Below, piece by piece: positions 34,520 through 42,213 of a stretch of DNA of 64,000 nt. Numbering within the stretch: the first letter of the stretch is position 1; every line of letters begins with the position of its first letter. The stretch lies in contig NZ_JACOAF010000004.1 in assembly GCF_014269285.1 (NCBI RefSeq), forward strand, positions 124,001 to 188,000, read 5' to 3'. A program made the translations under genes and the position numbers. The stretch comes from Rufibacter sediminis. Its GTDB lineage: Bacteria; Bacteroidota; Bacteroidia; Cytophagales; Hymenobacteraceae. The notes below the pieces were generated by a model, which made no database searches, was not told where the DNA came from, and saw only the letters and a program-made list of their open reading frames with translations.

Positions 34520-34658
34520 AGAAGCAGTATAAGCTTCTCAAAGATAAGGCGCAAAAGGGGTTCTGCCAAAGTTGTCAAAATGTATGCACCGCCAGAAGAA
34601 AGAGCAAGAGCACAGGAAGGGCGCCGTGCTTCTTGGCCTAATAGAACTAATTGATCCC

Positions 34659-34695
34659 GTTTAGGGCCTGTTTTCGGGGAAATAGCCTCTAAATA
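34659..34695. repeat. Dispersed palindromic element, copy 23
   Basis: CGTTTAGGGCCTG, centre TTTTCGGGGAAAT, AGCCTCTAAATAG. It lies upstream of the FAD enzyme. Confidence 0.7.
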
Positions 34696-35100
34696 GAGCG
34701 GATGTGTTCACTGAATTAGCGCTCATACTGCTGCAACGCGTGGTGATCTGGCCTGATCTCCGACTGATGAGGCGGCCCTGTCACCCATTCCAGATGGTAG
34801 CACTTCAGAAACACCGCTTCCGTTTCTTGCATTTGCGTTAGCTCTGGGACTTGGCTCCGGCAAGAGAAATCCCGGCCGGTGCACGACTTCCTGCTTCGGC
34901 ACGCCTCCTAGACCGTTCAGGCGAAGCGGCCCGGCATAGCGCTGGGGAAGTAGTTGGGGAGGGGCTTGGAATGAGAGGAATACCAGTGCTATCATGGCGC
35001 CAGGGGTTCTGCTGGAGTGCTTGGCGTGTAGGCTGTGGGAGAGGAGGTGCAGGAAGTAGTTCGAGCTACATGTACTGGAAAACAGAAGCTCATCCGATAG

Positions 35101-35138
35101 CGTTTCAGGCCTGTTTTCCAGAAAACAGGCCTGAAACG
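35101..35138. repeat. Dispersed palindromic element, copy 24 (18-bp perfect arms)
   Basis: CGTTTCAGGCCTGTTTTC, two central bases (CA), then the exact complement GAAAACAGGCCTGAAACG. This is the most perfect copy in the window, 16 bases beyond the acetyltransferase stop. Confidence 0.95.
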
Positions 35139-35154
35139 AACATCCTTGTGAAAG

Positions 35155-35664
35155 TCAAACTCCTACGATAGCGCTTCGGCGCTCCAGCAGGTATGTGTCG
35201 CGCCATTGGCCGTTCAATTGACCCAGCCGCTCCCGCAGCCCCACTACCCTGAATCCGCATTTCTGGTGCAGGGCTACGCTCGCTTCGTTCTCCTTCAGAA
35301 TGCCGGCCTGTAGGGTCCAGATGCCATTGGCTTCCGAAGAGATAATCAGTTCTTGGAGCAGTCTCGGCCCGATGCCTTTCCCGCGGTAGTTTTCTCCCAG
35401 GTAAATGCTGACCTCGGCCACGCCGCCGTACACGCATCTTCCGGAAACGGGACTCAAAGCAGCCCATCCGGCCACGTTTCCATCAGGGGCAAGGGCCACA
35501 AGACGGCTGTGGGAGAGGTGCCCCTCGTTCCATTTCTCCCATGCTGGGGCAGAGGTCTCCAGGGTGGCGTTCTGGGTGGCAATGCCTTGTTCATAAATGG
35601 ATTTCACCTGAGGGTAATGTTTTGCTAGAAGCGGTTGCAGGGAAATTGACGTGATGGTTTCCAT
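35155..35664 (-). CDS. GNAT acetyltransferase, phosphinothricin-acetyltransferase-like
   Basis: 169 residues. The GNAT core is present: AALSPVSGR, AEVSIYLGENYRGKGIGPRLL (acetyl-CoA loop Y-R-G-K-G-I-G) and ENEASVALHQKCGFRVVG. The opening (VKSIYEQGIATQNATLET) and overall pattern match the PAT/YncA/MddA subgroup that acetylates methionine analogues or phosphinothricin. Transcribed alone; the true substrate is uncertain. Confidence 0.85.
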   Translation of the reverse strand: METITSISLQPLLAKHYPQVKSIYEQGIATQNATLETSAPAWEKWNEGHLSHSRLVALAPDGNVAGWAALSPVSGRCVYGGVAEVSIYLGENYRGKGIGPRLLQELIISSEANGIWTLQAGILKENEASVALHQKCGFRVVGLRERLGQLNGQWRDTYLLERRSAIVGV

Positions 35665-36086
35665 ATACAGGTGTCTAAAATGGGGCTAACGTGCGCTTGA
35701 CAGCGTTCAGCAGGTAATGAAGCAGCGGCGGCGCTCTCCTGCTACACTCTGCCGTAGGTAGTGGCCTCACCAAATGTATAAAATGTTTCCCATTCCACGC
35801 CTTTAGACTAGCTTCTCTGGTTTTATACACATCTCAATCCAGTTGTGTCAGTTTCTAGACAGTAAGGCATTCTCATTTTTAGCTTGTTTTTAGGTAATTG
35901 TGCTAAAAGCATTGGAGGTGTTTTGCCGTCTTCTTGCTATATGTATCATCAGGAAAAGGTGTTTTATGCATCCCTTTTGGATGTTGTGGAAAAATAAACT
36001 ACCTGTTAAGCAGAGGCGAGGCAAACAAAATGCTAAAATTATTAGTAAAATTGAACCGAGAACCTGTTTATGTAACGCCTTGACCT
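35665..36086. other. Divergent promoter region of the acetyltransferase and umuDC
   Basis: Contains one degenerate palindromic element (35876-35910) and otherwise A+T-rich sequence toward umuD. No gene is called; a 73-codon frame at 35900 has no protein character. I could not identify a confident LexA box. Confidence 0.4.
35876..35910. repeat. Dispersed palindromic element, copy 25 (degenerate)
   Basis: TTTTTAGCTTG, TTTTTAGGTAAT centre, GTGCTAAAAGC. This is one of only two copies found in a divergent promoter gap. Confidence 0.5.
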
Positions 36087-36515
36087 ATGCTTGTAGAAGA
36101 ACTGTACGCTGCCGAAGTTGACTTTGCCGCTTTTGAGATGCCTCTTTACGGGACCTTGGTGCCCGCCGGCTTTCCATCGCCCGCCGATGATTACCTGGAG
36201 GCGCAATTAAATTTACACAGCTACCTTATTCCTCGACCCACAACCACTTTTTTGGTAAGAGTGAGTGGGGAGTCTATGCTGAAGGCGGGTATCCGGTCCG
36301 GTGATCTGTTGGTGGTGGATCGTTCCCTGAGGGCCACCGACCAACGCATTGTATTGGCGGCCTTGAACGGAGAGTATACTGTGAAACGCTACTGTGAACA
36401 AGGTGGAAAACGGTTTCTGAAAGCCGAGAACGATCTGTACCCCACCATTGAGCTGAGGCCGGAGGATGATTTTTCTATTTGGGGAGTGGTGACCTCGGTG
36501 GTGCATCAGTTTTAG
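36087..36515 (+). CDS. umuD: UmuD-like SOS mutagenesis protein (S24 autoprotease)
   Basis: 142 residues. Like E. coli UmuD it lacks a DNA-binding domain. The self-cleavage site is VPAG-FPSP (A27-G28; Cys-Gly in E. coli), the nucleophile is S63 in SGESM, and the general base is K100 in YTVKRY. Cleavage on RecA filaments would release UmuD' to form polymerase V with UmuC. The stop is followed 11 bases later by umuC with AAAGGAG between, so the two form an operon. SOS control is expected but the operator was not found. Confidence 0.92.
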   Translation: MLVEELYAAEVDFAAFEMPLYGTLVPAGFPSPADDYLEAQLNLHSYLIPRPTTTFLVRVSGESMLKAGIRSGDLLVVDRSLRATDQRIVLAALNGEYTVKRYCEQGGKRFLKAENDLYPTIELRPEDDFSIWGVVTSVVHQF

Positions 36516-36526
36516 AAAGGAGAGAG

Positions 36527-37789
36527 ATGTTTGCGCTGGTTGATTGTAATAACTTCTACGTGTCCTGTGAGCGGGTTTTTGATGCCAGTCTCCAGGGGAA
36601 GCCGGTGGTGGTCTTGTCCAACAACGATGGCTGCATTATTTCCCGCTCGCAGGAGGCCAAAGATCTGGGCATCAAGATGGGGGAGCCCTATTTCAAGCGG
36701 AGACGGTGGCTGGCCGAGCAGGGTGTGCGGGTCTTTTCTTCCAATTACACGCTCTACGGCGATATGTCTGGGCGGGTGATGGAAGTCTTGAGCAATTTCA
36801 CGCCGGAGTTGGAGGTGTATTCCGTTGATGAAGCTTTCTTGCGGCTAGATGGTTTTCTGCAGCAGGATCTGCTGACTTATAGTCAAACCATTCAGGAGAC
36901 GATTGGGCGCGGACTGGGCATTCCGGTGTGCGTGGGAATCGCGCCTTCCAAAACGCTGGCCAAAATGGCAAACCATTTGGCCAAGAAAAAGCGACAGCAA
37001 AGTGGCGGCGTATGGATCATTAGCACGGAAGAGGAACGGGAGCAGGCATTAAAAGACGTGTCTATTGGAGATGTGTGGGGAGTAGGCCGGCAATACGCCG
37101 CCCGATTGCAGGCTGCTGGCGTGCAGACCGCCTGGGACCTGACGCAGCGTAGCTCAGATTGGGTGCGGCAACACCTGGGTGGTGTGGTAGGGGTTCGCTT
37201 GCTGAAAGAACTGCAGGGAAAACCTTGCGTGCAGACGGCGTTGTTGCAGGATAAGAAAAGTATTGCCTGTACCCGGTCCTTCGGGAAGCCGGTGCAGGAC
37301 TTGACCCAATTGCAGGAAGCGGTGGCCACCTACGCCACGCGGGCGGCGGAGAAACTTCGGCGGCAGAAGTCAGCGGCCGGGGCTGTCACCGTTTTCATCC
37401 ATACCAGCCGGTTCGCGCCGGTGGAGCAGTATTTCCGAAGCATCACCCTGGAGTTACCGGTCGCCACAGATTCAACTCTGGAGCTGGTGCAGTTGGCAGT
37501 AGATGGAGTGAAGAAAATCTTCCGGCCTGATATCCAATACGCCAAAGCCGGCGTCATCCTCACGGAGCTGGTGCCGGTCCAAAGTATCCAAGCCGATTTG
37601 TTTCAGGTGCCTACGGTGGTGGAACACAAAGGACTCATGAAGGCAGTAGACCATATCAACCAGACTTGGGGCAGCGGTACGGTAGTGCTGGCTGCTGCAG
37701 GGGGGCAGCAAGAATGGCAGATGTTGAAAGGCATGCGCTCACGCCGGTTTACCACCCACTGGAATGACCTGCTCTGGGTGAGATGTTAG
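36527..37789 (+). CDS. umuC: Y-family DNA polymerase V catalytic subunit
   Basis: 421 residues from the ATG at 36527, preceded by a good AAAGGAGAG ribosome site; the upstream in-frame ATG at 36479 lies in umuD. Catalytic acidic residues are D6 (LVDCNNFYVSCE) and D101-E102 (YSVDEAFL). The palm is followed by helix-hairpin-helix and little-finger regions (VGRQYAARLQAAG; RRQKSAAGAVTVFIHTSRF). Error-prone translesion synthesis with UmuD'. The length matches the UmuC family (about 420). Confidence 0.95.
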   Translation: MFALVDCNNFYVSCERVFDASLQGKPVVVLSNNDGCIISRSQEAKDLGIKMGEPYFKRRRWLAEQGVRVFSSNYTLYGDMSGRVMEVLSNFTPELEVYSVDEAFLRLDGFLQQDLLTYSQTIQETIGRGLGIPVCVGIAPSKTLAKMANHLAKKKRQQSGGVWIISTEEEREQALKDVSIGDVWGVGRQYAARLQAAGVQTAWDLTQRSSDWVRQHLGGVVGVRLLKELQGKPCVQTALLQDKKSIACTRSFGKPVQDLTQLQEAVATYATRAAEKLRRQKSAAGAVTVFIHTSRFAPVEQYFRSITLELPVATDSTLELVQLAVDGVKKIFRPDIQYAKAGVILTELVPVQSIQADLFQVPTVVEHKGLMKAVDHINQTWGSGTVVLAAAGGQQEWQMLKGMRSRRFTTHWNDLLWVRC

Positions 37790-37790
37790 C

Positions 37791-37827
37791 TGTTTTGGTG
37801 GTGTTTTCCCTAAACTAGCCCAAAACG
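37791..37827. repeat. Dispersed palindromic element, copy 26
   Basis: TGTTTTGGTGGTG, TTTTCCCTAAAC centre, TAGCCCAAAACGG. It starts 1 base after the umuC stop. Confidence 0.75.
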
Positions 37828-37907
37828 GCAAGCTGGCGCGGAGGCTTAGAGCCTAGTCTGAGACATTGGTGCTGTTTCGTGGTTCCCCTATTCCTGCCGT
37901 AAACGTC

Positions 37908-37975
37908 CGCTTTATCTAGTTTCGTTTTTGGCTCGTTTTAGCAAAATCATACCAAAAATGAGACTAGATAAAGCG
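37908..37975. repeat. Compound 68-base palindrome enclosing element copy 27
   Basis: A perfect 13-bp outer inverted repeat, CGCTTTATCTAGT (37908-37920) and ACTAGATAAAGCG (37963-37975), frames a degenerate element core (37923-37960: GTTTTTGGCTCG, TTTTAGCAAAAT, CCAAAAATG). Confidence 0.75.
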
Positions 37976-38080
37976 ACACAAGCCCACGTTAAGACGAGAT
38001 GATCATCAGTTTCATCGTCAGGTTAGCTGACGTGAGGAGATTAGCCCCGGTCAGGTCAAGTGCCGCAAATTGAAGGAAAT

Positions 38081-38120
38081 AGGCTAGGCTAACCTGCGTA
38101 AGAGTAGGTTAGCCTAGCCT
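38081..38120. terminator. Perfect 15-bp hairpin behind manC
   Basis: AGGCTAGGCTAACCT (38081-38095) and AGGTTAGCCTAGCCT (38106-38120) are exactly complementary with a 10-base loop. It lies 65 bases beyond the manC stop on the minus strand; the following tract is only moderately T-rich. Confidence 0.6.
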
Positions 38121-38185
38121 GTATGAAAATGCCAGAACTTCTGTTGTGCTGTGCCTTCTTCTTTTCAGTGTGCAGCATAAAGAAC

Positions 38186-39271
38186 TCAGACATACAGCAT
38201 GCCTTTGCTCTCCTTCGCGTGCGAGACGAAGTCCTTGACCTGCTGTTCGTTTTTGCGCTGGCAGATCATCAGAACATTGTTGTGCTCGGCTACTATGTAA
38301 TCCTGTAAGCCCTGGATGACGACCAGTTTGTTCTGCGGGGTTTTGATGATGCAGTTCTGGGTGTCATACAACATGATCTCGCCATCCACTACATTGCCCT
38401 CAGGAGTTTTGTCGGCGATGCTGTAGAGCGAGTTCCAGGTGCCCACGTCTGACCAACCTAAATCCCCCAGGATCACGTGCACGTTTTCGGCCTTCTCCAT
38501 GATGCCATAATCAATGGAGACGTTGCGGCAGTGGGTGTAAGCTGAGTCTATGAAGGATTCCTCCTCAGGGGTGTAAAACGAGGTGCTTCCTTTCTCAAAG
38601 AGATCGGCTACGTCTTTCAGGTGGGTTCTGAAGGCCTTCAGGATAGAATTGACGTTCCAGATGAAAATGCCGGCGTTCCAGACAAAGTCCCCGCTCTGTA
38701 GAAATCTCTGGGCTGTTTCCAGGGATGGCTTCTCGGCGAAGGTTTTTACTTTCTTGGAGGGAGTGGCGCTGTCTGAGTCATATTGGATGTACCCGTAACC
38801 AGTATCTGGCCGGGTAGGTTTAATGCCTATCGTTACCAGAATATCTTCCTGGCAGGCGACTTCCAGCGCTTGCTGCACGCACTCCAGAAAAGCCTGTTCC
38901 CGTAAAATCACATGGTCGGCAGGGGCTACCAGTATGTTGGCCTCGGGGTTCTTCTGGGCTATTTTGTAGCAGGCATAAGCAATGCACGGGGCGGTGTTGC
39001 GGCCAATAGGTTCCTGCAGGATTTGCTCGTCATTTAAGTCTGGAAAATGCTGTTGCACTAGTTCCTTGTACTCTCTATTAGTAACGATGTAAATGTTTTC
39101 TCTCGGGCAGATGGTGGCAAAGCGTTTTACCGTGGTCTGAATCATGCTTTCCCCAATGCCTAGCACATCATGAAACTGTTTGGGGTAATTATTTCTGCTG
39201 AAGGGCCAAAACCTGCTGCCAACTCCGCCAGCCATCACAACCACATATGTGTTCTCGGGTAAACGTTTCAT
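38186..39271 (-). CDS. manC: Mannose-1-phosphate guanylyltransferase
   Basis: 361 residues, the short single-domain form without the isomerase half. The nucleotidyltransferase signature MAGGVGSRFWPFSR ... PKQF is at about 14-34, with EKPS in the sugar-binding region. It makes GDP-mannose from mannose-1-phosphate and GTP for mannose- or fucose-containing glycans. It is divergent from ugd at the edge of the polysaccharide island, with its own consensus promoter. Confidence 0.93.
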   Translation of the reverse strand: MKRLPENTYVVVMAGGVGSRFWPFSRNNYPKQFHDVLGIGESMIQTTVKRFATICPRENIYIVTNREYKELVQQHFPDLNDEQILQEPIGRNTAPCIAYACYKIAQKNPEANILVAPADHVILREQAFLECVQQALEVACQEDILVTIGIKPTRPDTGYGYIQYDSDSATPSKKVKTFAEKPSLETAQRFLQSGDFVWNAGIFIWNVNSILKAFRTHLKDVADLFEKGSTSFYTPEEESFIDSAYTHCRNVSIDYGIMEKAENVHVILGDLGWSDVGTWNSLYSIADKTPEGNVVDGEIMLYDTQNCIIKTPQNKLVVIQGLQDYIVAEHNNVLMICQRKNEQQVKDFVSHAKESKGMLYV

Positions 39272-39322
39272 ATAGTAAACTGTAATTGAGATTTAGAGAT
39301 GATGATGCCTTATGAAGCGAAA

Positions 39323-39353
39323 CAAAGTTACACTTGTATAAGCAATATCCAAA
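39323..39353 (-). promoter_or_regulatory. Bacteroidota promoter of manC
   Basis: On the minus strand TTTG (39353-39350), 19 bases, then TAACTTTG (39330-39323): an exact match to the TTTG-N19-21-TAnnTTTG form, about 52 bases before the manC ATG. Confidence 0.75.
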
Positions 39354-39511
39354 ATAATATTTAATTTATTAAATTATGTAATGCAAACGTTGGAAAAGAA
39401 TAGATAATTACGAATTTTAAAGGTATGGATTAATTTTGTTATGTGATTTTCAAAAAATGTACCATAATTCTATGGGTGAACTTGTCTGAAATATAGAAGC
39501 ATTGTAACTTT
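39354..39511. other. A+T-rich divergent gap between manC and ugd
   Basis: Together with the two promoters this 337-base gap carries no gene and no copy of the palindromic element. It marks the start of the element-free island. Confidence 0.45.
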
Positions 39512-39543
39512 TTTTGCCTTTGATTAGAATAAGGGTATGTTTG
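39512..39543 (+). promoter_or_regulatory. Bacteroidota promoter of ugd
   Basis: TTTG (39512-39515), 20 bases, then TATGTTTG (39536-39543): an exact match to the Bacteroidota housekeeping form. It overlaps an alternative upstream ATG (39537), which argues that ugd starts at 39609. Confidence 0.75.
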
Positions 39544-39608
39544 TAGGAAGAAATCCTAAGGATAATCTGTTTTTAGTTCTATTAAAATATAATTCTAAGA
39601 CATTTGTT

Positions 39609-40961
39609 ATGAGAATCGCAGTAGTAGGAACGGGGTATGTGGGCCTGGTGACGGGCACTTGTTTTGCCGAGGTGGGCATTGATGTGACGTGCATCGACGT
39701 GAACGTGAAGAAGATCGAGGACCTGCGGCAGGGTGTCCTGCCCATCTACGAGCCGGGGCTGGAGGAGATGGTGCTCCGCAACGTGGAGAAGGGGCGCCTG
39801 CACTTCTCCACGGACCTGGCCTCGGCCATCAAGGGCTGCGACGCGGCCTTCATCGCGGTGGGCACGCCCCCGGGGGAGGACGGCTCGGCGGACCTGAAGT
39901 ACGTGCTGGGCGTGGCCCGGGAGATCGGCCAGCACATGGACGAGTACCTGGTGGTGGTGACCAAGAGCACCGTGCCGGTGGGCACGGCCAAGAAGGTGAA
40001 GCAGGCCGTAACTGAGGAGCTGGGGAAAAGAGGCTCTGGCCTGACGTTCGACGTGGCCTCCAACCCCGAGTTCCTGAAGGAGGGCGCGGCGATCGACGAC
40101 TTCCTCAAGCCGGATAGAATTGTCATCGGGGTGGAGTCTGAGCAGGCCGAGGAGGTGATGCGCCGGCTCTACAAGCCGTTCCTGTTGAACGGGCACCCGA
40201 TCATCTTCATGGACGTGCCTAGCGCGGAGATGACCAAGTACGCGGCCAACTCGATGCTGGCCACCAAGATCAGCTTCATGAACGACATCGCCAACCTGTG
40301 CGAGATCATGGGGGCGGACGTGAACATGGTGCGCCGCGGCATCGGCTCTGATTCCCGGATCGGCAACAAGTTCATCTACCCGGGCATCGGCTACGGCGGC
40401 TCCTGCTTCCCCAAGGACGTGAAGGCCCTGATCAAGACGGCGGCGGAGAACGGGTACCAAATGCAGATCCTGCAGGCGGTGGAGTCAGTGAACGAGAACC
40501 AGAAGGAGGTGCTCTTCAACAAGGTGATGAAGCACTTCGGCGGAGAACTTGCTGGGAAAACGTTTGCGCTGTGGGGGCTTTCCTTCAAGCCCAAGACCGA
40601 CGACATGCGCGAGGCTCCTTCACTGGTGATCATCGAGAAGCTCCTGGCCGAGGGGGCGAGCGTGAAGGCGTACGACCCGGTGGCCATCAAGGAGGCGAAA
40701 CACATGATCGGGGAGAACGACAGGGTGGAGTACGCCAAGGACGAGTACGAGGCCCTGATCGACGCCGACGCGCTGCTGATCGTGACGGAGTGGCCCGAGT
40801 TCCGCTCGCCCAACTTCCAGGTGATCGGCAAGCTGCTCAAGAGCAAGGTGATCATCGACGGGCGCAACATCTACGAGGCCAAAGAACTGCAGGAGCAGGG
40901 CTTCGCATATTATGGCATCGGGGTGCGGGAGGTGCAACCGGTAATCGAAATGACGAACTAA
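39609..40961 (+). CDS. ugd: UDP-glucose 6-dehydrogenase
   Basis: 450 residues from the ATG at 39609 ([14 protein letters not shown]). The in-frame ATG at 39537 sits on the promoter and adds 24 unconserved residues. NAD-binding [10 protein letters not shown] opens the protein; the catalytic cysteine is C266 in [10 protein letters not shown]. It oxidises UDP-glucose twice to UDP-glucuronate, the substrate of the enzyme encoded 2 bases downstream. Third codon positions are overwhelmingly G or C, unlike both flanks, with short patches of ordinary usage (around 40000-40040 and 40540-40580). Confidence 0.95.
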   Translation: MRIAVVGTGYVGLVTGTCFAEVGIDVTCIDVNVKKIEDLRQGVLPIYEPGLEEMVLRNVEKGRLHFSTDLASAIKGCDAAFIAVGTPPGEDGSADLKYVLGVAREIGQHMDEYLVVVTKSTVPVGTAKKVKQAVTEELGKRGSGLTFDVASNPEFLKEGAAIDDFLKPDRIVIGVESEQAEEVMRRLYKPFLLNGHPIIFMDVPSAEMTKYAANSMLATKISFMNDIANLCEIMGADVNMVRRGIGSDSRIGNKFIYPGIGYGGSCFPKDVKALIKTAAENGYQMQILQAVESVNENQKEVLFNKVMKHFGGELAGKTFALWGLSFKPKTDDMREAPSLVIIEKLLAEGASVKAYDPVAIKEAKHMIGENDRVEYAKDEYEALIDADALLIVTEWPEFRSPNFQVIGKLLKSKVIIDGRNIYEAKELQEQGFAYYGIGVREVQPVIEMTN

Positions 40962-40963
40962 GG

Positions 40964-41938
40964 ATGGGTAAAGACAGAAAACGCGTATTGATCACCGGCG
41001 GGGCCGGGTTCCTGGGCTCGCACCTGTGCGACCGCTTCATCAAGGAGGGCTGCCACGTGATCGCCATGGACAACCTGATCACTGGTGACCTTAAGAACAT
41101 CGAGCACCTCTTCAAACTGGAGCAGTTCGAGTTCTATAACCATGATGTCTCCAAGTACGTGCACGTGCCGGGTCATTTAGATTATATCCTGCACTTCGCC
41201 TCGCCGGCCTCGCCCATCGACTACCTCAAGATCCCGATCCAGACCTTAAAAGTAGGGTCATTAGGAACACATAATCTACTTGGATTAGCCAAAGATAAGG
41301 GTGCTCGAATTCTGATCGCCTCCACCTCGGAGGTGTACGGCGACCCGGAGGTGCACCCGCAGGTGGAGGAGTACTGGGGGAACGTGAACCCGGTGGGGCC
41401 CCGGGGCTGCTACGACGAGGCCAAGCGCTTCCAGGAGGCCATCACCATGGCCTACCACACCCACCACGGGGTGGAGACCAGGATCGTGCGGATCTTCAAC
41501 ACCTACGGCCCGCGCATGCGCCTCAACGACGGCCGGGTGCTGCCGGCCTTCATGAGCCAGGCGCTCAGGGGGGAGGAGCTCTCCATCTTCGGGGACGGCT
41601 CTCAGACGCGCTCCTTCTGCTACGTGGACGACCTGGTGGAGGGTATCTACCGGCTTCTGCTGAGCGACTACCCTCTGCCGGTGAACATCGGCAATCCCCA
41701 TGAGATTACCATAAAGGAGTTCGCCGAGGAGATCTGCAGGCTGACGGGCGTGGAGCTCAAATTAGGCTATCAACCGCTTCCGGAGAACGACCCGCAGAAA
41801 AGGCGGCCCGACATCTCCAAGGCCCGCGAGATCCTGGGCTGGGAACCCAAGGTGTCCCGTGGGGAAGGGCTCAGACGCACCCTGGAGTACTTCAAAGAGC
41901 ACGTGGAGTCCGCGCCCGTCGAGGCCAAGGTGTTCTAA
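40964..41938 (+). CDS. UDP-glucuronate decarboxylase (UDP-xylose synthase)
   Basis: 324 residues from the ATG at 40964; the frame is open far upstream only because it shadows ugd. An extended short-chain dehydrogenase with GGAGFLGSH (12-20), a catalytic Y150/K154 pair in CYDEAKRF, and [13 protein letters not shown] and [10 protein letters not shown], typical of UXS. It turns UDP-glucuronate into UDP-xylose, directly following ugd. It has the same extreme G+C-rich codon use, broken by an A+T-rich patch at about 41246-41310. Confidence 0.93.
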   Translation: MGKDRKRVLITGGAGFLGSHLCDRFIKEGCHVIAMDNLITGDLKNIEHLFKLEQFEFYNHDVSKYVHVPGHLDYILHFASPASPIDYLKIPIQTLKVGSLGTHNLLGLAKDKGARILIASTSEVYGDPEVHPQVEEYWGNVNPVGPRGCYDEAKRFQEAITMAYHTHHGVETRIVRIFNTYGPRMRLNDGRVLPAFMSQALRGEELSIFGDGSQTRSFCYVDDLVEGIYRLLLSDYPLPVNIGNPHEITIKEFAEEICRLTGVELKLGYQPLPENDPQKRRPDISKAREILGWEPKVSRGEGLRRTLEYFKEHVESAPVEAKVF

Positions 41939-42213
41939 GGCTTCAAAAATTTCTTTTTTTAAACTTATAGTTATAATTGAATTGTGGAGTAATTGTAATC
42001 TTATATTTTGGTGTACCGACGCACCTTTTTTTACACAATAGCTGCCAACTGAAGTAACCACAGCATAAGCAATTCTAAATAAAGTGAAGCACTAAAATCT
42101 TAAGGGCTTTCCTCTTTAGAGATTCAATAAGGTTGTTTTAAGTTTAGGAATTGTACAATTAAAGCACCACTTAAAATTAAGTGAGTTGTTGTAAAATAAT
42201 TTCAACCTAAAGA
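41939..42213. other. A+T-rich junction after the UDP-xylose synthase gene
   Basis: 275 bases with an abrupt drop in G+C exactly at the stop codon. No gene, terminator hairpin or element copy is seen. Confidence 0.4.

Larger units (their letters stand above)
34520..35154. other. 635-base gap between the FAD enzyme and the acetyltransferase
   Basis: Holds two palindromic elements (34659 and 35101). The roughly 390 bases between them contain open frames on both strands (34723-34995, 34851-35171), but their residue make-up is low-complexity and matches nothing I recognise. This may be a decayed gene. Confidence 0.4.

Noticed and set aside
34723-35171. Open frames on both strands in the 34.5-35.2 kb gap
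   Set aside because: They overlap each other antisense, have low-complexity residues, and one runs through an element and into the antisense of the acetyltransferase.
35900-36121. 73-codon frame ahead of umuD
   Set aside because: It overlaps the start of umuD in another frame and lacks protein-like pattern.
39582-40460. Long antisense frame across ugd (292 codons)
   Set aside because: The high G+C content of ugd removes stops on the opposite strand; the translation is His/Val-rich and non-globular.
40571-40963. N-terminal extension of the UDP-xylose synthase frame
   Set aside because: It is the +1 frame of ugd, open only because G+C-rich codons avoid stops; the conserved protein starts at 40964.
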